Part shown: positions 51,985-59,105 of the stretch, in pieces
Layout of the letters: every line of letters starts with the position of its first letter
Numbering within the stretch: position 1 is the first letter of the stretch
Source: an uncultured Bacteroidales bacterium
GTDB taxonomy: Bacteria > Bacteroidota > Bacteroidia > Bacteroidales > UBA4417
Direction of reading: 5' to 3'
DNA length: 59,105 bases
NCBI GenBank assembly: GCA_903946925.1
Contig: CAJAXK010000378.1
Coordinates: forward strand, 1-59,105
The notes under the pieces: generated by a model
What the model saw: the letters and a program-made list of their open reading frames with translations, nothing else
What the model was told of the DNA's origin: nothing
The model's database searches: none
Translations under genes and position numbers: made by a program

Positions 51985-51993
51985 TATCTTTGT
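51985..51993 (+). promoter_or_regulatory. Putative -7 element of mntA-hepT
   Basis: TATCTTTGT matches TAnnTTTG and ends 3 nt before the mntA ATG, so the predicted transcript starts at or next to the start codon (leaderless). Confidence 0.55.
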
Positions 51994-51996
51994 TAC

Positions 51997-52287
51997 ATGA
52001 TTACAAAGAATGACATAGTAGCAAAGCTGAAAGAGTTAAAGCCAACTCTTTACAGGGAATTTGCTGTAACAGAAATTGGATTGTTTGGTTCCTTTGCGGA
52101 TGGAACGTTTAATGATCAAAGCGACATAGATATACTGGTTGAGTTGGAAAGGCCAATTGGCTGGAAATTTTTTTCCCTCGAATTATACCTTGAAAAGATA
52201 TTTGAAAGAAAAATAGACCTTGTAACCAAGAATGCGCTTAAAGATCAGATTAAAGATCGAATACTTAAACAGATTAATTACGTATAA
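51997..52287 (+). CDS. mntA: MntA-type minimal nucleotidyltransferase antitoxin
   Basis: A 96-residue minimal nucleotidyltransferase. The signature GSFADGTFNDQSDID (31-45) gives metal ligands D43 and D45, with D74 in RKIDLVT as the third carboxylate, so it looks active. In characterised MntA-HepT modules the antitoxin transfers AMP to a tyrosine of HepT and silences its RNase activity. The HepT gene starts one base after this stop codon. The -7 element sits immediately before the ATG. Confidence 0.92.
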   Translation: MITKNDIVAKLKELKPTLYREFAVTEIGLFGSFADGTFNDQSDIDILVELERPIGWKFFSLELYLEKIFERKIDLVTKNALKDQIKDRILKQINYV

Positions 52288-52288
52288 C

Positions 52289-52639
52289 TTGAAAAAGGAG
52301 GACCGCACATATATTATGTATCTTGAAGACCTTCTTCTGTCGATGAATCGTATCGCGGAATATATTGAAGGAATGTCTTTTATGGATTTTAAAAGGGATT
52401 ACAAGACTGTTGATGCAGTAATACGGAATTTTGAAATAATCGGGGAAGCCTCAAAAAATATATCTTCCGATATTAAAGCAAAATATACTGAAGTGCCTTG
52501 GGCTGAGATGTATTTACTGCGGAATAAAGTCTCGCATGAGTACTTTGGGGTTGATTATGAAATAATCTGGGATGTGGCTTCACAATATTTGCCTGACAAT
52601 AAGAACCAAATCGAGAATATTCTTTTGTTGGAAAAGTAG
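52289..52639 (+). CDS. hepT: HepT-like RNase toxin (DUF86)
   Basis: About 116 residues from TTG 52289, giving the family-like start KKEDRTYIMYLEDLLLSM one base after the mntA stop. ATG 52316 is the alternative (107 residues) and has AAAGGAGG 14 nt upstream. The HEPN active motif RxxxxHxY is intact as R78-NKVS-H83-E-Y85. In known systems Y85-equivalent is AMPylated by MntA and R/H cut RNA. VIRNFEIIGEASKNIS is the other family signature. Together with mntA it forms a type VII toxin-antitoxin module. Confidence 0.9.
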   Translation: MKKEDRTYIMYLEDLLLSMNRIAEYIEGMSFMDFKRDYKTVDAVIRNFEIIGEASKNISSDIKAKYTEVPWAEMYLLRNKVSHEYFGVDYEIIWDVASQYLPDNKNQIENILLLEK

Positions 52640-52738
52640 GTAAACTGCTACCTATCAGAATTTTTTTACATGGTTTTTAAAATCTCATCCAGAGCAATCA
52701 AATAGGACGAAATTCTCAATCCAAACCCGAATTTTTTT

Positions 52739-53554
52739 ATGAAACATATTTTATCAAAAAACAAAAAACTGAAAACTATAATTCTCGAAACAGCTGAAAT
52801 TGCCGGTTATCTTTGGCAGAGGGGTTGGGCCGAGAGGAATGCGGGAAATATCTCAGTAAATATTACTGAAATATCGAATTGGGAAATATCCGATTTCGAT
52901 AAATACCCATTTGTTGAACTTCCCTATCCGTATCCTAAATTGGTAGGCAGCTCGTTTCTGGTAACCGGCACAGGTAAAAGGATGCGCGACTTAACCCGCA
53001 AACCCATGAACGGCCTTTTGGCAATAAAACTTAACCCGGAAGCAAATGGATATTGGATACTTTCGCAAAAAATTGGTTCGGATAATTTTTTGCCTACCAG
53101 CGAGTTGCCAACGCATTTAGGGATTCACCAAATGATTGCCAAAAGGGGAAGCGATGAAAAAGTGGTGATGCACACCCATGCAACCGAGCTTATAGCGGTT
53201 ACACAAACGAAAGAATTTTGTAGTGAAGCGAGCATAAATAAATTGCTTTGGGGCATGCACCCCGAAACCATTATTTTTATTCCAAAAGGGGTTGGTTTTG
53301 TTCCTTATATGCTTCCGGGATCGGTCGGAATTGCCGAAGAAACCATAAAAGCCCTTCAAGACCACGATGTTGCTTTGTGGGAAAAACATGGGGTTTTTGC
53401 AATTGGAAATAGCGTAGGCGGAACTTTTGATGTGATTGATATTTTGGCAAAATCGGCACGGATATTTTTTATGTGCCAATCAGCAAACATACTCCCTGAT
53501 GGGTTTAATGAAGAACAATTAGGGGAATTGAAATTATTGGCGGGAAATTTTTAA
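52739..53554 (+). CDS. rhaD: Rhamnulose-1-phosphate aldolase
   Basis: A 271-residue class II aldolase, close to E. coli RhaD in length and pattern. It cleaves L-rhamnulose-1-phosphate to DHAP and L-lactaldehyde. WQRGWAERNAGNISV is the phosphate-binding start, TGTGKRMRDL and PTSELPTHLGIH follow, HTHATELIAVT supplies two zinc His, and EKHGVFAIG the third. No rhamnose isomerase, kinase or permease is adjacent, so it is an orphan here. The aldehyde dehydrogenase at 29609 could in principle use lactaldehyde, but the two are 22 kb apart. A terminator follows at 53671. Confidence 0.88.
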   Translation: MKHILSKNKKLKTIILETAEIAGYLWQRGWAERNAGNISVNITEISNWEISDFDKYPFVELPYPYPKLVGSSFLVTGTGKRMRDLTRKPMNGLLAIKLNPEANGYWILSQKIGSDNFLPTSELPTHLGIHQMIAKRGSDEKVVMHTHATELIAVTQTKEFCSEASINKLLWGMHPETIIFIPKGVGFVPYMLPGSVGIAEETIKALQDHDVALWEKHGVFAIGNSVGGTFDVIDILAKSARIFFMCQSANILPDGFNEEQLGELKLLAGNF

Positions 53555-53670
53555 CACACAAAAGTATTTAACTGAAACCCGGCAGCAATAGGTAGCCTTA
53601 TCGGCAGCAAATCAGAAAGATAGGTGTGGCAGGGAAAAATTATCATTGCACCTCAACTTTAAGGCATAAA

Positions 53671-53693
53671 AAAACCGGCATTAAGCCGGTTTT
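53671..53693. terminator. Bidirectional terminator between rhaD and ahpC
   Basis: Arms AAAACCGGC (53671-53679) and GCCGGTTTT (53685-53693) with a 5-nt loop; A/T-runs flank both sides of the hairpin between convergent genes. Confidence 0.88.
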
Positions 53694-53711
53694 AAACTAT
53701 CAATCCAAATC

Positions 53712-54347
53712 TTAGTGTTTGCTTAGGTAATCGGCAACGCCATCGGCGGTTGCTTTCATGCCTTCGTCGCCTTTGTGCCAGTCGGCAGGGCAAACTTCGC
53801 CGTTTTCTTCAAAAAACTGAAGTGCATCAACCATACGGAGGGCTTCTTCAACGCTGCGTCCTAATGGAAGGTCGTTAACAACCTGGTGGCGTACAACACC
53901 TTGTTTGTCGATAAGGAACAAGCCACGGTAAGCAACTGCATCGCCATTAAATTCAACATAATCTTCGTCTTCGTCGTATTCCCATTCGCCAGCCAAAACA
54001 TCGTAGTTTTCGGAAATGGTTTTCGAAAGGTCAGAAACCAAAGGGAAAGTAACGCCTTTAATGCCACCAGCTTTTTTTTCAGTGTTGAGCCATGCCCAAT
54101 GCGAAAATTTACTGTCAACCGAGCAGCCTACAACTACTGTGTTGCGTTTCTCGAACTCGGCTAATTTATCCTGAAATGCAATGATTTCGGTAGGACAAAC
54201 GAAGGTGAAATCGAGAGGGTAAAAGAAAAATACTACATGTTTTTTGCCGATATACTGGGCGAGCGAGAATTTTTCAACAAATTCGCCACCATTTATTACA
54301 GCGTCTGCCTCAAATTGAGGAGCTTTTTTTCCAACTAATACTGCCAT
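53712..54347 (-). CDS. ahpC: Typical 2-Cys peroxiredoxin (AhpC/Prx)
   Basis: A 211-residue peroxiredoxin that reduces H2O2 and organic peroxides with thiol partners. The peroxidatic cysteine is C51 in DFTFVCPTE and the resolving cysteine C186 in GEVCPADWHKG. It is longer than E. coli AhpC. Residues 121-135 form an acidic insertion (EWEYDEDEDYVEFNG) between the YDVL and AYRGLFLID segments where family members usually have a short turn. Monocistronic, with a -7 element upstream; no AhpF is adjacent. Confidence 0.95.
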   Translation of the reverse strand: MAVLVGKKAPQFEADAVINGGEFVEKFSLAQYIGKKHVVFFFYPLDFTFVCPTEIIAFQDKLAEFEKRNTVVVGCSVDSKFSHWAWLNTEKKAGGIKGVTFPLVSDLSKTISENYDVLAGEWEYDEDEDYVEFNGDAVAYRGLFLIDKQGVVRHQVVNDLPLGRSVEEALRMVDALQFFEENGEVCPADWHKGDEGMKATADGVADYLSKH

Positions 54348-54385
54348 TTTATTTTATTGTTTTTAAAGTGTTTCTAAAATTTTTT

Positions 54386-54394
54386 GCAAAGATA
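54386..54394 (-). promoter_or_regulatory. Putative -7 element of ahpC
   Basis: The minus strand reads TATCTTTGC, an exact TAnnTTTG match, about 38 nt before the ahpC ATG. No OxyR-like site was recognised. Confidence 0.55.
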
Positions 54395-54506
54395 ATCACA
54401 TTTTGCCTTAAGCGATACATTTCATTAAATGTTTCACTAAAAACGCTAACTGATTGGTTTTGTTCAATAAATCAATAGTTTTTTCTGGAAAACCGTTCAA
54501 ATTCCG

Positions 54507-55208
54507 TTATCCTGGATTTTTTTGGAATTGCTGTCGCAAAACGGTCTTCAAACCTTCTACTTCGTGGGCATCGCTTAAAAAATAGGGCCCGATGCGGGTG
54601 CGGCAAAGTGCGCTGAGGTATGCACCACTTTGCAATGCCATTCCAAAATCGCGTGCCAGGGAACGGATATAAGTCCCTTTGGAGCAAACTATGCGGAAAT
54701 CAACTTCGGGCAAAGCTATGCGCGTAATTTCAAAAGCGGCAATGTTTACGGGGCGGGCAGCCAATTTCAAATCCACATCCTTCCGTGCCGATTCGTAAGC
54801 ACGTTTTCCGTCCACTTTAATAGCCGAAAACATGGGCGGAACCTGCATGATATCGCCGCTAAGGCTGAGTGCGGCAGCAGTTATCATTTCGGTTGTAATA
54901 TGCGCTGTGGTGAAAGTTTCGTTTACTTCTTTCTCCATGTCATACGATGGGGTGGTTGCACCCAAGGTGAAAGTTCCGGTGTATTCCTTATCGAAGGCTG
55001 TAAATTCCTCGATTCGCTTGGTGGCTTTACCTGTGCAAACAATAAGCAAACCGGTTGCAAGCGGGTCCAGGGTTCCGGCATGGCCGATTTTTATTTTTTT
55101 ACCAATCAAATGTTTGATAAGCCCGCGCAACGAGCCAATTACATCGAAGGAAGTCCAACGGTAGGGTTTGTTCACGAGCAGTATTTCGCCTTCGGTGATA
55201 TTCAACAT
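54507..55208 (-). CDS. truB: tRNA pseudouridine-55 synthase
   Basis: A 233-residue TruB that isomerises U55 in the T-loop of tRNA. Catalytic D48 lies in GHAGTLDPLATG, with KEYTGTFTLGATTPSYD and CSKGTYIRSLARDFG following. It is shorter than E. coli TruB because the C-terminal PUA domain is missing, which is usual in this phylum. It is last of the ftsX-DUF3098-uppP-truB cluster; a palindromic repeat sits between it and uppP. Confidence 0.96.
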   Translation of the reverse strand: MLNITEGEILLVNKPYRWTSFDVIGSLRGLIKHLIGKKIKIGHAGTLDPLATGLLIVCTGKATKRIEEFTAFDKEYTGTFTLGATTPSYDMEKEVNETFTTAHITTEMITAAALSLSGDIMQVPPMFSAIKVDGKRAYESARKDVDLKLAARPVNIAAFEITRIALPEVDFRIVCSKGTYIRSLARDFGMALQSGAYLSALCRTRIGPYFLSDAHEVEGLKTVLRQQFQKNPG

Positions 55209-55229
55209 TTGTTTTTTGTTATAAACGAT

Positions 55230-55253
55230 AGAGACGCAATGCCTTGCGTCTCT
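55230..55253. repeat. Perfect hairpin with AGAGACGCAA arms
   Basis: AGAGACGCAA (55230-55239) and TTGCGTCTCT (55244-55253) flank TGCC. It lies in the 107-bp uppP-truB gap inside a same-strand operon, where a strong terminator would be odd. There is no T-run on the minus side right after the stem. Confidence 0.8.
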
Positions 55254-55315
55254 GATTGATAAAAAATTACAATTTATGGTTTACAAGTCGCAGACCTGAA
55301 TAGTTGCAGAAAATT

Positions 55316-56095
55316 TTACCCAATTTTCAAATCAACGCCCATTGCCAACAGGATTAGTAAAATGGCTCCGACGGCAATGCGGTAATATCCAAAAACCTTA
55401 AAACCATGTTTTTGCAGATAAGTGATAAAGAATTTTATTGCCAGCAAGGCCACAACAAAAGCAACCAGGTTACCGACAAGCAATACGCCGATATTGTCAG
55501 CATTAAAATGTTTGTAATCCTTCAATAGTTTATATGCCGAAGCAGCAGCCATGGTAGGCACGGCCAAAAAGAAAGAAAACTCTGCGGCTTTGGTGCGTGT
55601 AAGTTTTTGCTGCATACCGCCAATTATGGTGGCTGCCGAACGCGAAACCCCTGGAATCATGGCAATGCACTGAAAAAGCCCGATAACAAAAGCATTGGGA
55701 TACGAAGCCTCTTTTTTCTCGTCGGTATTGATAAACCATTTGTCAACAAACAAAAACAATACGCCACCCAGCAACAGCATCAAAGCCACCACAAACACGC
55801 TTTCGAGCATGGCATCAATCTGAGCACTAAACAGAAAACCTAAAATGGCGGCAGGGATAAATGCAACAAACAGCTTGTAATAAAAATCAAGCGATTGAAG
55901 GAAACGTTTCCAATACAGCACTATAACCGAAAGTATGGCCCCAAACTGAATGTTTACGGTAAAAGCTTTGGTAAATTCGTTCATGTCGGTGCCTAACAAA
56001 CGTTCGGCAATAATCATGTGCCCTGTTGACGAAATAGGCAGGAATTCGGTAATGCCTTCAACAATAGCTATAATGATGGCTTCAAAATATGTCAT
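55316..56095 (-). CDS. uppP: Undecaprenyl-diphosphatase
   Basis: A 259-residue polytopic membrane enzyme (BacA/UppP) that dephosphorylates undecaprenyl diphosphate to recycle the lipid carrier for peptidoglycan and O-antigen synthesis. [14 protein letters not shown] (13-26) and [14 protein letters not shown] are the two catalytic motifs, with Glu and Arg/Ser residues intact. Its ATG overlaps the DUF3098 stop in TAATG, so the two are translationally coupled. Confidence 0.97.
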   Translation of the reverse strand: MTYFEAIIIAIVEGITEFLPISSTGHMIIAERLLGTDMNEFTKAFTVNIQFGAILSVIVLYWKRFLQSLDFYYKLFVAFIPAAILGFLFSAQIDAMLESVFVVALMLLLGGVLFLFVDKWFINTDEKKEASYPNAFVIGLFQCIAMIPGVSRSAATIIGGMQQKLTRTKAAEFSFFLAVPTMAAASAYKLLKDYKHFNADNIGVLLVGNLVAFVVALLAIKFFITYLQKHGFKVFGYYRIAVGAILLILLAMGVDLKIG

Positions 56096-56376
56096 TAGTC
56101 TTTGGGTCTTTTCATTATTGCAACAATTTCGATTGCAAAACCAACCAATATCAGGATTGGGGACAGGGTTATCCTCCTAAAATTAAACATTTCGGCATTA
56201 AATACGTTTGGGTCATTTGAACCGCCTCCGGTCATAAGTATGAAACCAAGAAGTATGAACGCAACGCCGATAAACATTAGGATGTAATTTTCTTTACCAA
56301 AAGCAAAACCGGGGGTGCTTAGGTCTTCGGTTTTTTTAGCGGCTTCGGAAGCCATGGATTTTGCAGTTTTTGCCAT
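56095..56376 (-). CDS. DUF3098-family membrane protein
   Basis: A 93-residue protein with a charged N-terminus and two predicted helices ([19 protein letters not shown] and [20 protein letters not shown]) joined by [11 protein letters not shown]. This is DUF3098, a Bacteroidota family usually found between ftsX and uppP, as here. The placement suggests a role in cell-wall synthesis or division, but no activity is known. The stop overlaps the uppP start by one base. Confidence 0.9.
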   Translation of the reverse strand: MAKTAKSMASEAAKKTEDLSTPGFAFGKENYILMFIGVAFILLGFILMTGGGSNDPNVFNAEMFNFRRITLSPILILVGFAIEIVAIMKRPKD

Positions 56377-56463
56377 TTTTTATGAGTTGTTTTTTGTAAA
56401 GATTTTTATTTTGCGTGAAATGTGATTGTTTATGTATATTGCTGGTTAGTAATATTATTTGTT

Positions 56464-57339
56464 TCAGTTTGAATAAAGGTTGTCTATTTTCATGCGCAGG
56501 AATTTGTTTACTGAAATCCAGGTTGAAAGTGCCGACAGTAGAACTCCCGTAACCAATACCCCGGCAAAGAAAACCCCAAATTGTTTAAAATCCTGTAATT
56601 CTGCTATTTCTGGAATCCGTATCCTCGAAAGGTACAAAGTGCCAACAAGCAGCAGAATCGCAATAATAGCGGCAACCAAACCATGGAAAATGCTTTTTTT
56701 TATGAACGGCATCCGGATAAAAGTTTCGGTGGCGCCCACAAGCTGCATACTCCTGATGAGGAAGCGCTTGGAATAGATCGAAAGTTTTATGGTGTTGTTT
56801 ATCAGTACAATAGAAATTGCAAGCAGTATCATGCTGAAACTCAAAATTATAAGCGTAACCTTGCTGATGTTGGAGTTTACCTGATCGATCAGCGATTTTT
56901 GATACACCACTTCTTTCACTAAGTTGCTGCTCATCAATTGTTTTTCAATCCGGGCAATGCTGTCGCTGTTGGCATAATCGGATCTAAGCAACAAATCAAT
57001 GGAAGCAGGCAAAGGGTTGTAGCCTAAAAATTGTACAAAGTCCTCGCCTAATTCTTTGGTAAGTTCTTTGGCTGCCTGCTCGCGCGAAATAAAATCGGCT
57101 TGTTTCACATAACTTGTTTTTTGAAGCCTTTTCATGTAATTGAGCATCATGTCGTCGGCAATATTATCCTTGAGCATTACCGATACGCTTATGTTTTCGC
57201 GCACATAATCCGAAAGTTTTTTTCCATGAAGTATGATTAGCCCCAAAAGCCCTAACATAAACAATACCAGCGTAATGCTAATAATGCTTGTAATGTAGGA
57301 AGCCCTGAGGCGGCCACTTCTGGAATTTTTTTCCGGCAT
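56464..57339 (-). CDS. ftsX: Cell-division protein FtsX
   Basis: A 291-residue FtsX from ATG 57339 (MPEKNSRSGRLRASYITSI); the frame opens 36 bp further upstream. Four predicted helices: one near the N-terminus (SIISITLVLFMLGLLGLII), then an extracytoplasmic domain (about 50-165), then three C-terminal ones (VTLIILSFSMILLAISIVL, HGLVAAIIAILLLVGTLY, FGVFFAGVLVTGVLLSAL). With FtsE it regulates peptidoglycan hydrolases at the septum. ftsE is not in the window, which is common in Bacteroidota. It is first of the ftsX-DUF3098-uppP-truB cluster. Confidence 0.95.
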   Translation of the reverse strand: MPEKNSRSGRLRASYITSIISITLVLFMLGLLGLIILHGKKLSDYVRENISVSVMLKDNIADDMMLNYMKRLQKTSYVKQADFISREQAAKELTKELGEDFVQFLGYNPLPASIDLLLRSDYANSDSIARIEKQLMSSNLVKEVVYQKSLIDQVNSNISKVTLIILSFSMILLAISIVLINNTIKLSIYSKRFLIRSMQLVGATETFIRMPFIKKSIFHGLVAAIIAILLLVGTLYLSRIRIPEIAELQDFKQFGVFFAGVLVTGVLLSALSTWISVNKFLRMKIDNLYSN

Positions 57340-57529
57340 CAATCTTGTTTTGGTTGAGGTAGCGAAAGTAAGCAATTTTTTTCAGCCTTTGTTATCACAT
57401 TGCTATGGTTTGCATTAATTAACATTATTGGAGGGTTTTATATGGCAGGTTAACAGGGAATTGTTTTGGTGGGAAACACCGGATTTCAACCCAATTCAAG
57501 GTTTGTGTGCCAACCCGCTAAAAAATTCA

Positions 57530-57538
57530 TAGTTTTGC
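57530..57538 (+). promoter_or_regulatory. Putative -7 element of the SDR gene
   Basis: TAGTTTTGC matches TAnnTTTG and ends 3 nt before the ATG at 57542. TTTG at 57502-57505 could be the -33 element. The transcript is predicted to be leaderless. Confidence 0.55.
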
Positions 57539-57541
57539 AGC

Positions 57542-58552
57542 ATGATACTTGTAACTGGTGGCACAGGCTTGGTTGGAACCTATCTGCTTTATGAGCTTAT
57601 ACGAAAAGGCCATAAAGTGAGGGCTTTGTTGCGTCCAGGAAAAAAACCTTACCAAACGCAAAATCTATTCGATTGCCTAGCTCCTGATATTGACAAACTG
57701 ATTGAAAACATTGAGTGGGTCGAAGGCGATGTACTTGATGCTTTTTCGTTGCAACAGGCTATGCAGGGCATTGAATATGTGTACCATTGTGCAGCATTTA
57801 TTTCATTCGACCCGCGCGATTTAAAAGAAATGCTTGCCGTAAATATTGATGGCACGGCCAATGTGGTAAATGCCTGCCTCGAAAACGGGATAAAGAAACT
57901 TTGTTACGTAAGCTCCATAGCATCGCTTGGCCAAGCCGAAAAAGGGGAAGTGATTGATGAAAATGCCAAATGGAAAACCTCGAAACTCAACAGTGGATAT
58001 GCTATTAGCAAATATGGTGGCGAGCGTGAAGTTTGGCGTGGGATTGAAGAAGGTTTGAATGCAGTAATCGTAAACCCATCGGTAATTATTGGTGCAGGCT
58101 GCCACCGTAAAGCAACTAACCAATTGTTTCATAGCATCGAGAAGTTCCTCCCATTTTATACTTCCGGGATTAACGGTTACGTTGACGTCCGCGATGTGGT
58201 AAAAGCTATGATTCTATTGATGGAAAGCAACTTAAGCGGCGAGCGCTTTGTGCTGAATTCCGAAAATTTACCGCTCAGGGAGTTTTTTGAAAAAGCAGCC
58301 AATATTTTGGGGAAAGCACATCCACATATCGAAGTGAATTCAACAATACTTACCACAATTGCATGGCTGGATGGAATGCGCAGCAGGATTTTTGGCACCA
58401 AACCGCTTCTTACCCGCGAAAATGCCAGGGCTGCCATGGCAAAATCATATTATTCGTCGGACAAGCTCCAGGCTGCTTTTGATTTCAAATTTATCCCAAT
58501 TACTGAGAGTTTAAAGGAGGCATTCAGGGTTTTGGGGAAGGGTGATGGATAG
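57542..58552 (+). CDS. NAD(P)-dependent extended SDR epimerase/reductase
   Basis: A 336-residue extended short-chain dehydrogenase. The Rossmann loop is VTGGTGLVGTYLL at residues 4-16, then VEGDVLD, a Ser-containing YVSSIASLG and the catalytic pair in YAISKYGGE (YxxxK). The VNPSVIIGAG stretch and the C-terminal layout resemble dihydroflavonol-4-reductase or 3-beta-hydroxysteroid-dehydrogenase-like members more than sugar epimerases. The substrate is unknown. It is monocistronic, with a -7 element directly before the ATG. Confidence 0.9.
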   Translation: MILVTGGTGLVGTYLLYELIRKGHKVRALLRPGKKPYQTQNLFDCLAPDIDKLIENIEWVEGDVLDAFSLQQAMQGIEYVYHCAAFISFDPRDLKEMLAVNIDGTANVVNACLENGIKKLCYVSSIASLGQAEKGEVIDENAKWKTSKLNSGYAISKYGGEREVWRGIEEGLNAVIVNPSVIIGAGCHRKATNQLFHSIEKFLPFYTSGINGYVDVRDVVKAMILLMESNLSGERFVLNSENLPLREFFEKAANILGKAHPHIEVNSTILTTIAWLDGMRSRIFGTKPLLTRENARAAMAKSYYSSDKLQAAFDFKFIPITESLKEAFRVLGKGDG

Positions 58553-58645
58553 GTTATTGGTTATTGGTTATTGGAAAATGGTTAATAGAAAATGGTTATT
58601 GGTTAATGGATAATGGATAATAGTTACTGGGAAATGGTTATTGGA
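58553..58645. repeat. GGTTATTGG word array
   Basis: GGTTATTGGTTATTGG words, grading into AATGGTTAATAG and GGATAATGG, begin at the SDR stop codon. The word is related to the one at 3395-3565. From 58646 to about 58787 I see nothing recognisable. Confidence 0.7.
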
Positions 58646-58787
58646 AATTAGACTTACATAGTAATTATCATATTAATAGGAACTTGCCAGAGTACATATT
58701 TGGCTTAGAGATGAAAAAGGACCTTTGTAATTGCTTTATATACAGTCGGTTAATTTTTTTGTTTGATGAAAGTGACCTCTGAGAAAT

Positions 58788-58990
58788 AAAAATTTCCCAC
58801 CACCAACTATCTAAGCAACGTTCCGATCCCTCCCCTCTTCTTTTTTCAAGGAGAGGGGAAAGAAAGGGGTGAGGTTTTTGGAGTGAACCGTGAGAACTGA
58901 AAATTTTCCACCACCAGTTATCTAAGCAACGTTCCGATCCCTCCCCTCTTCTTTTTTCAAGGAGAGGGGAAAGAAAGGGGTGAGGTTTTT
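58788..58990. repeat. 111-bp-period tandem duplication with GGGGAGA hairpin
   Basis: Two direct copies (about 58788-58879 and 58899-58990, period 111) are identical from CTAAGCAACGTTCCG to TGAGGTTTTT, about 69 bp, with a few differences at the left end. Each holds TCCCCTCTTC facing GGAGAGGGGA, a short hairpin. The second copy ends at the stop codon of the truncated gene. Confidence 0.85.
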
Positions 58991-59105
58991 ATTCATCCAC
59001 CACAAACTCCACTTTATATCTGGGTGTGCTTTCGAATTGGGCGGAATTTTCATCAGTGGTGTTCGTGATTTTAATGCGCATGGCATCAATTTTCTTTTCG
59101 TTTAC
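58989..59105 (-). CDS. C-terminal end of an unidentified protein, cut by the window edge
   Basis: On the minus strand a frame enters at the window edge and runs 38 codons to TAA (58991-58989). The peptide reads MRIKITNTTDENSAQFEST and then YKVEFVVDE, which is protein-like and probably beta-rich. The true start lies outside the window, and the family cannot be named from this tail. The stop codon overlaps the end of the 111-bp repeat. Confidence 0.65.
   Translation of the reverse strand, partial: VNEKKIDAMRIKITNTTDENSAQFESTPRYKVEFVVDE

Noticed and set aside
54630-55259. 209-codon plus-strand frame over truB
   Set aside because: Antisense to TruB, whose catalytic motif and length are normal; the frame merely lacks stops.

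Overview
The window looks like chromosomal DNA of a free-living member of the Bacteroidota, most likely a Bacteroidales or Marinilabiliales relative. The signs are a SusC/SusD/SusE/SusF outer-membrane operon, two proteins ending in type IX secretion sorting domains, lipoproteins with a Cys at residues 20-22, -7 promoter elements of the form TAnnTTTG, almost no Shine-Dalgarno sequences, and gene pairings typical of the phylum (ftsX with DUF3098, uppP and truB; a YtxH protein with a phage-holin-like protein). I recognise no rRNA, tRNA, CRISPR array, IS element or prophage. The class assignment is inference.

Region 1 (230-15430) is an alpha-glucan locus on the minus strand: susC, susD, a SusE-like and a SusF-like lipoprotein, then, past a terminator and a dispersed repeat, a trehalose-synthase-like GH13 enzyme and a fused beta-phosphoglucomutase/GH65 phosphorylase. 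Imported malto-oligosaccharides, maltose or trehalose could be phosphorolysed and the beta-glucose-1-phosphate turned into glucose-6-phosphate by one polypeptide. A 24-bp perfect palindrome of LacI-family type lies upstream of the susC -7 element, but no regulator gene is in the window. A secreted GH53 galactanase lies beyond it on the plus strand.

Region 2 (15804-29311) is mostly housekeeping: thiL, uvrC, a secreted FG-GAP protein, butyrate kinase, rsmA, a large TPR protein, serS, rplU-rpmA, and a small envelope operon (YtxH, holin-like, hypothetical). Region 3 (29609-40994) holds an aldehyde dehydrogenase, class II FBP aldolase, two tandem-domain universal stress proteins, a SPOR protein, a DUF218 protein, a LuxE-like acyl-activating enzyme, an SRAP protein, an ElbB-like protein and tryptophanase. 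Region 4 (41170-59105) holds an esterase-TPR protein, a DUF1761 protein bracketed by repeats, TatD, a BamA/TamA-like barrel, a CBS protein, pdxJ, MORN-type and beta-propeller proteins, an alpha/beta hydrolase, a PspC/LiaF-like envelope pair, an MntA-HepT toxin-antitoxin module, rhaD, ahpC, truB-uppP-DUF3098-ftsX and an SDR dehydrogenase.

The most unusual signal is between the genes. Many intergenic gaps carry repeats: a ~150-bp dispersed element with terminal inverted repeats (four copies), a 68-bp-period array, perfect hairpins, a 111-bp tandem duplication, and stretches built from one short word. Some of these repeats run up to or into gene ends.
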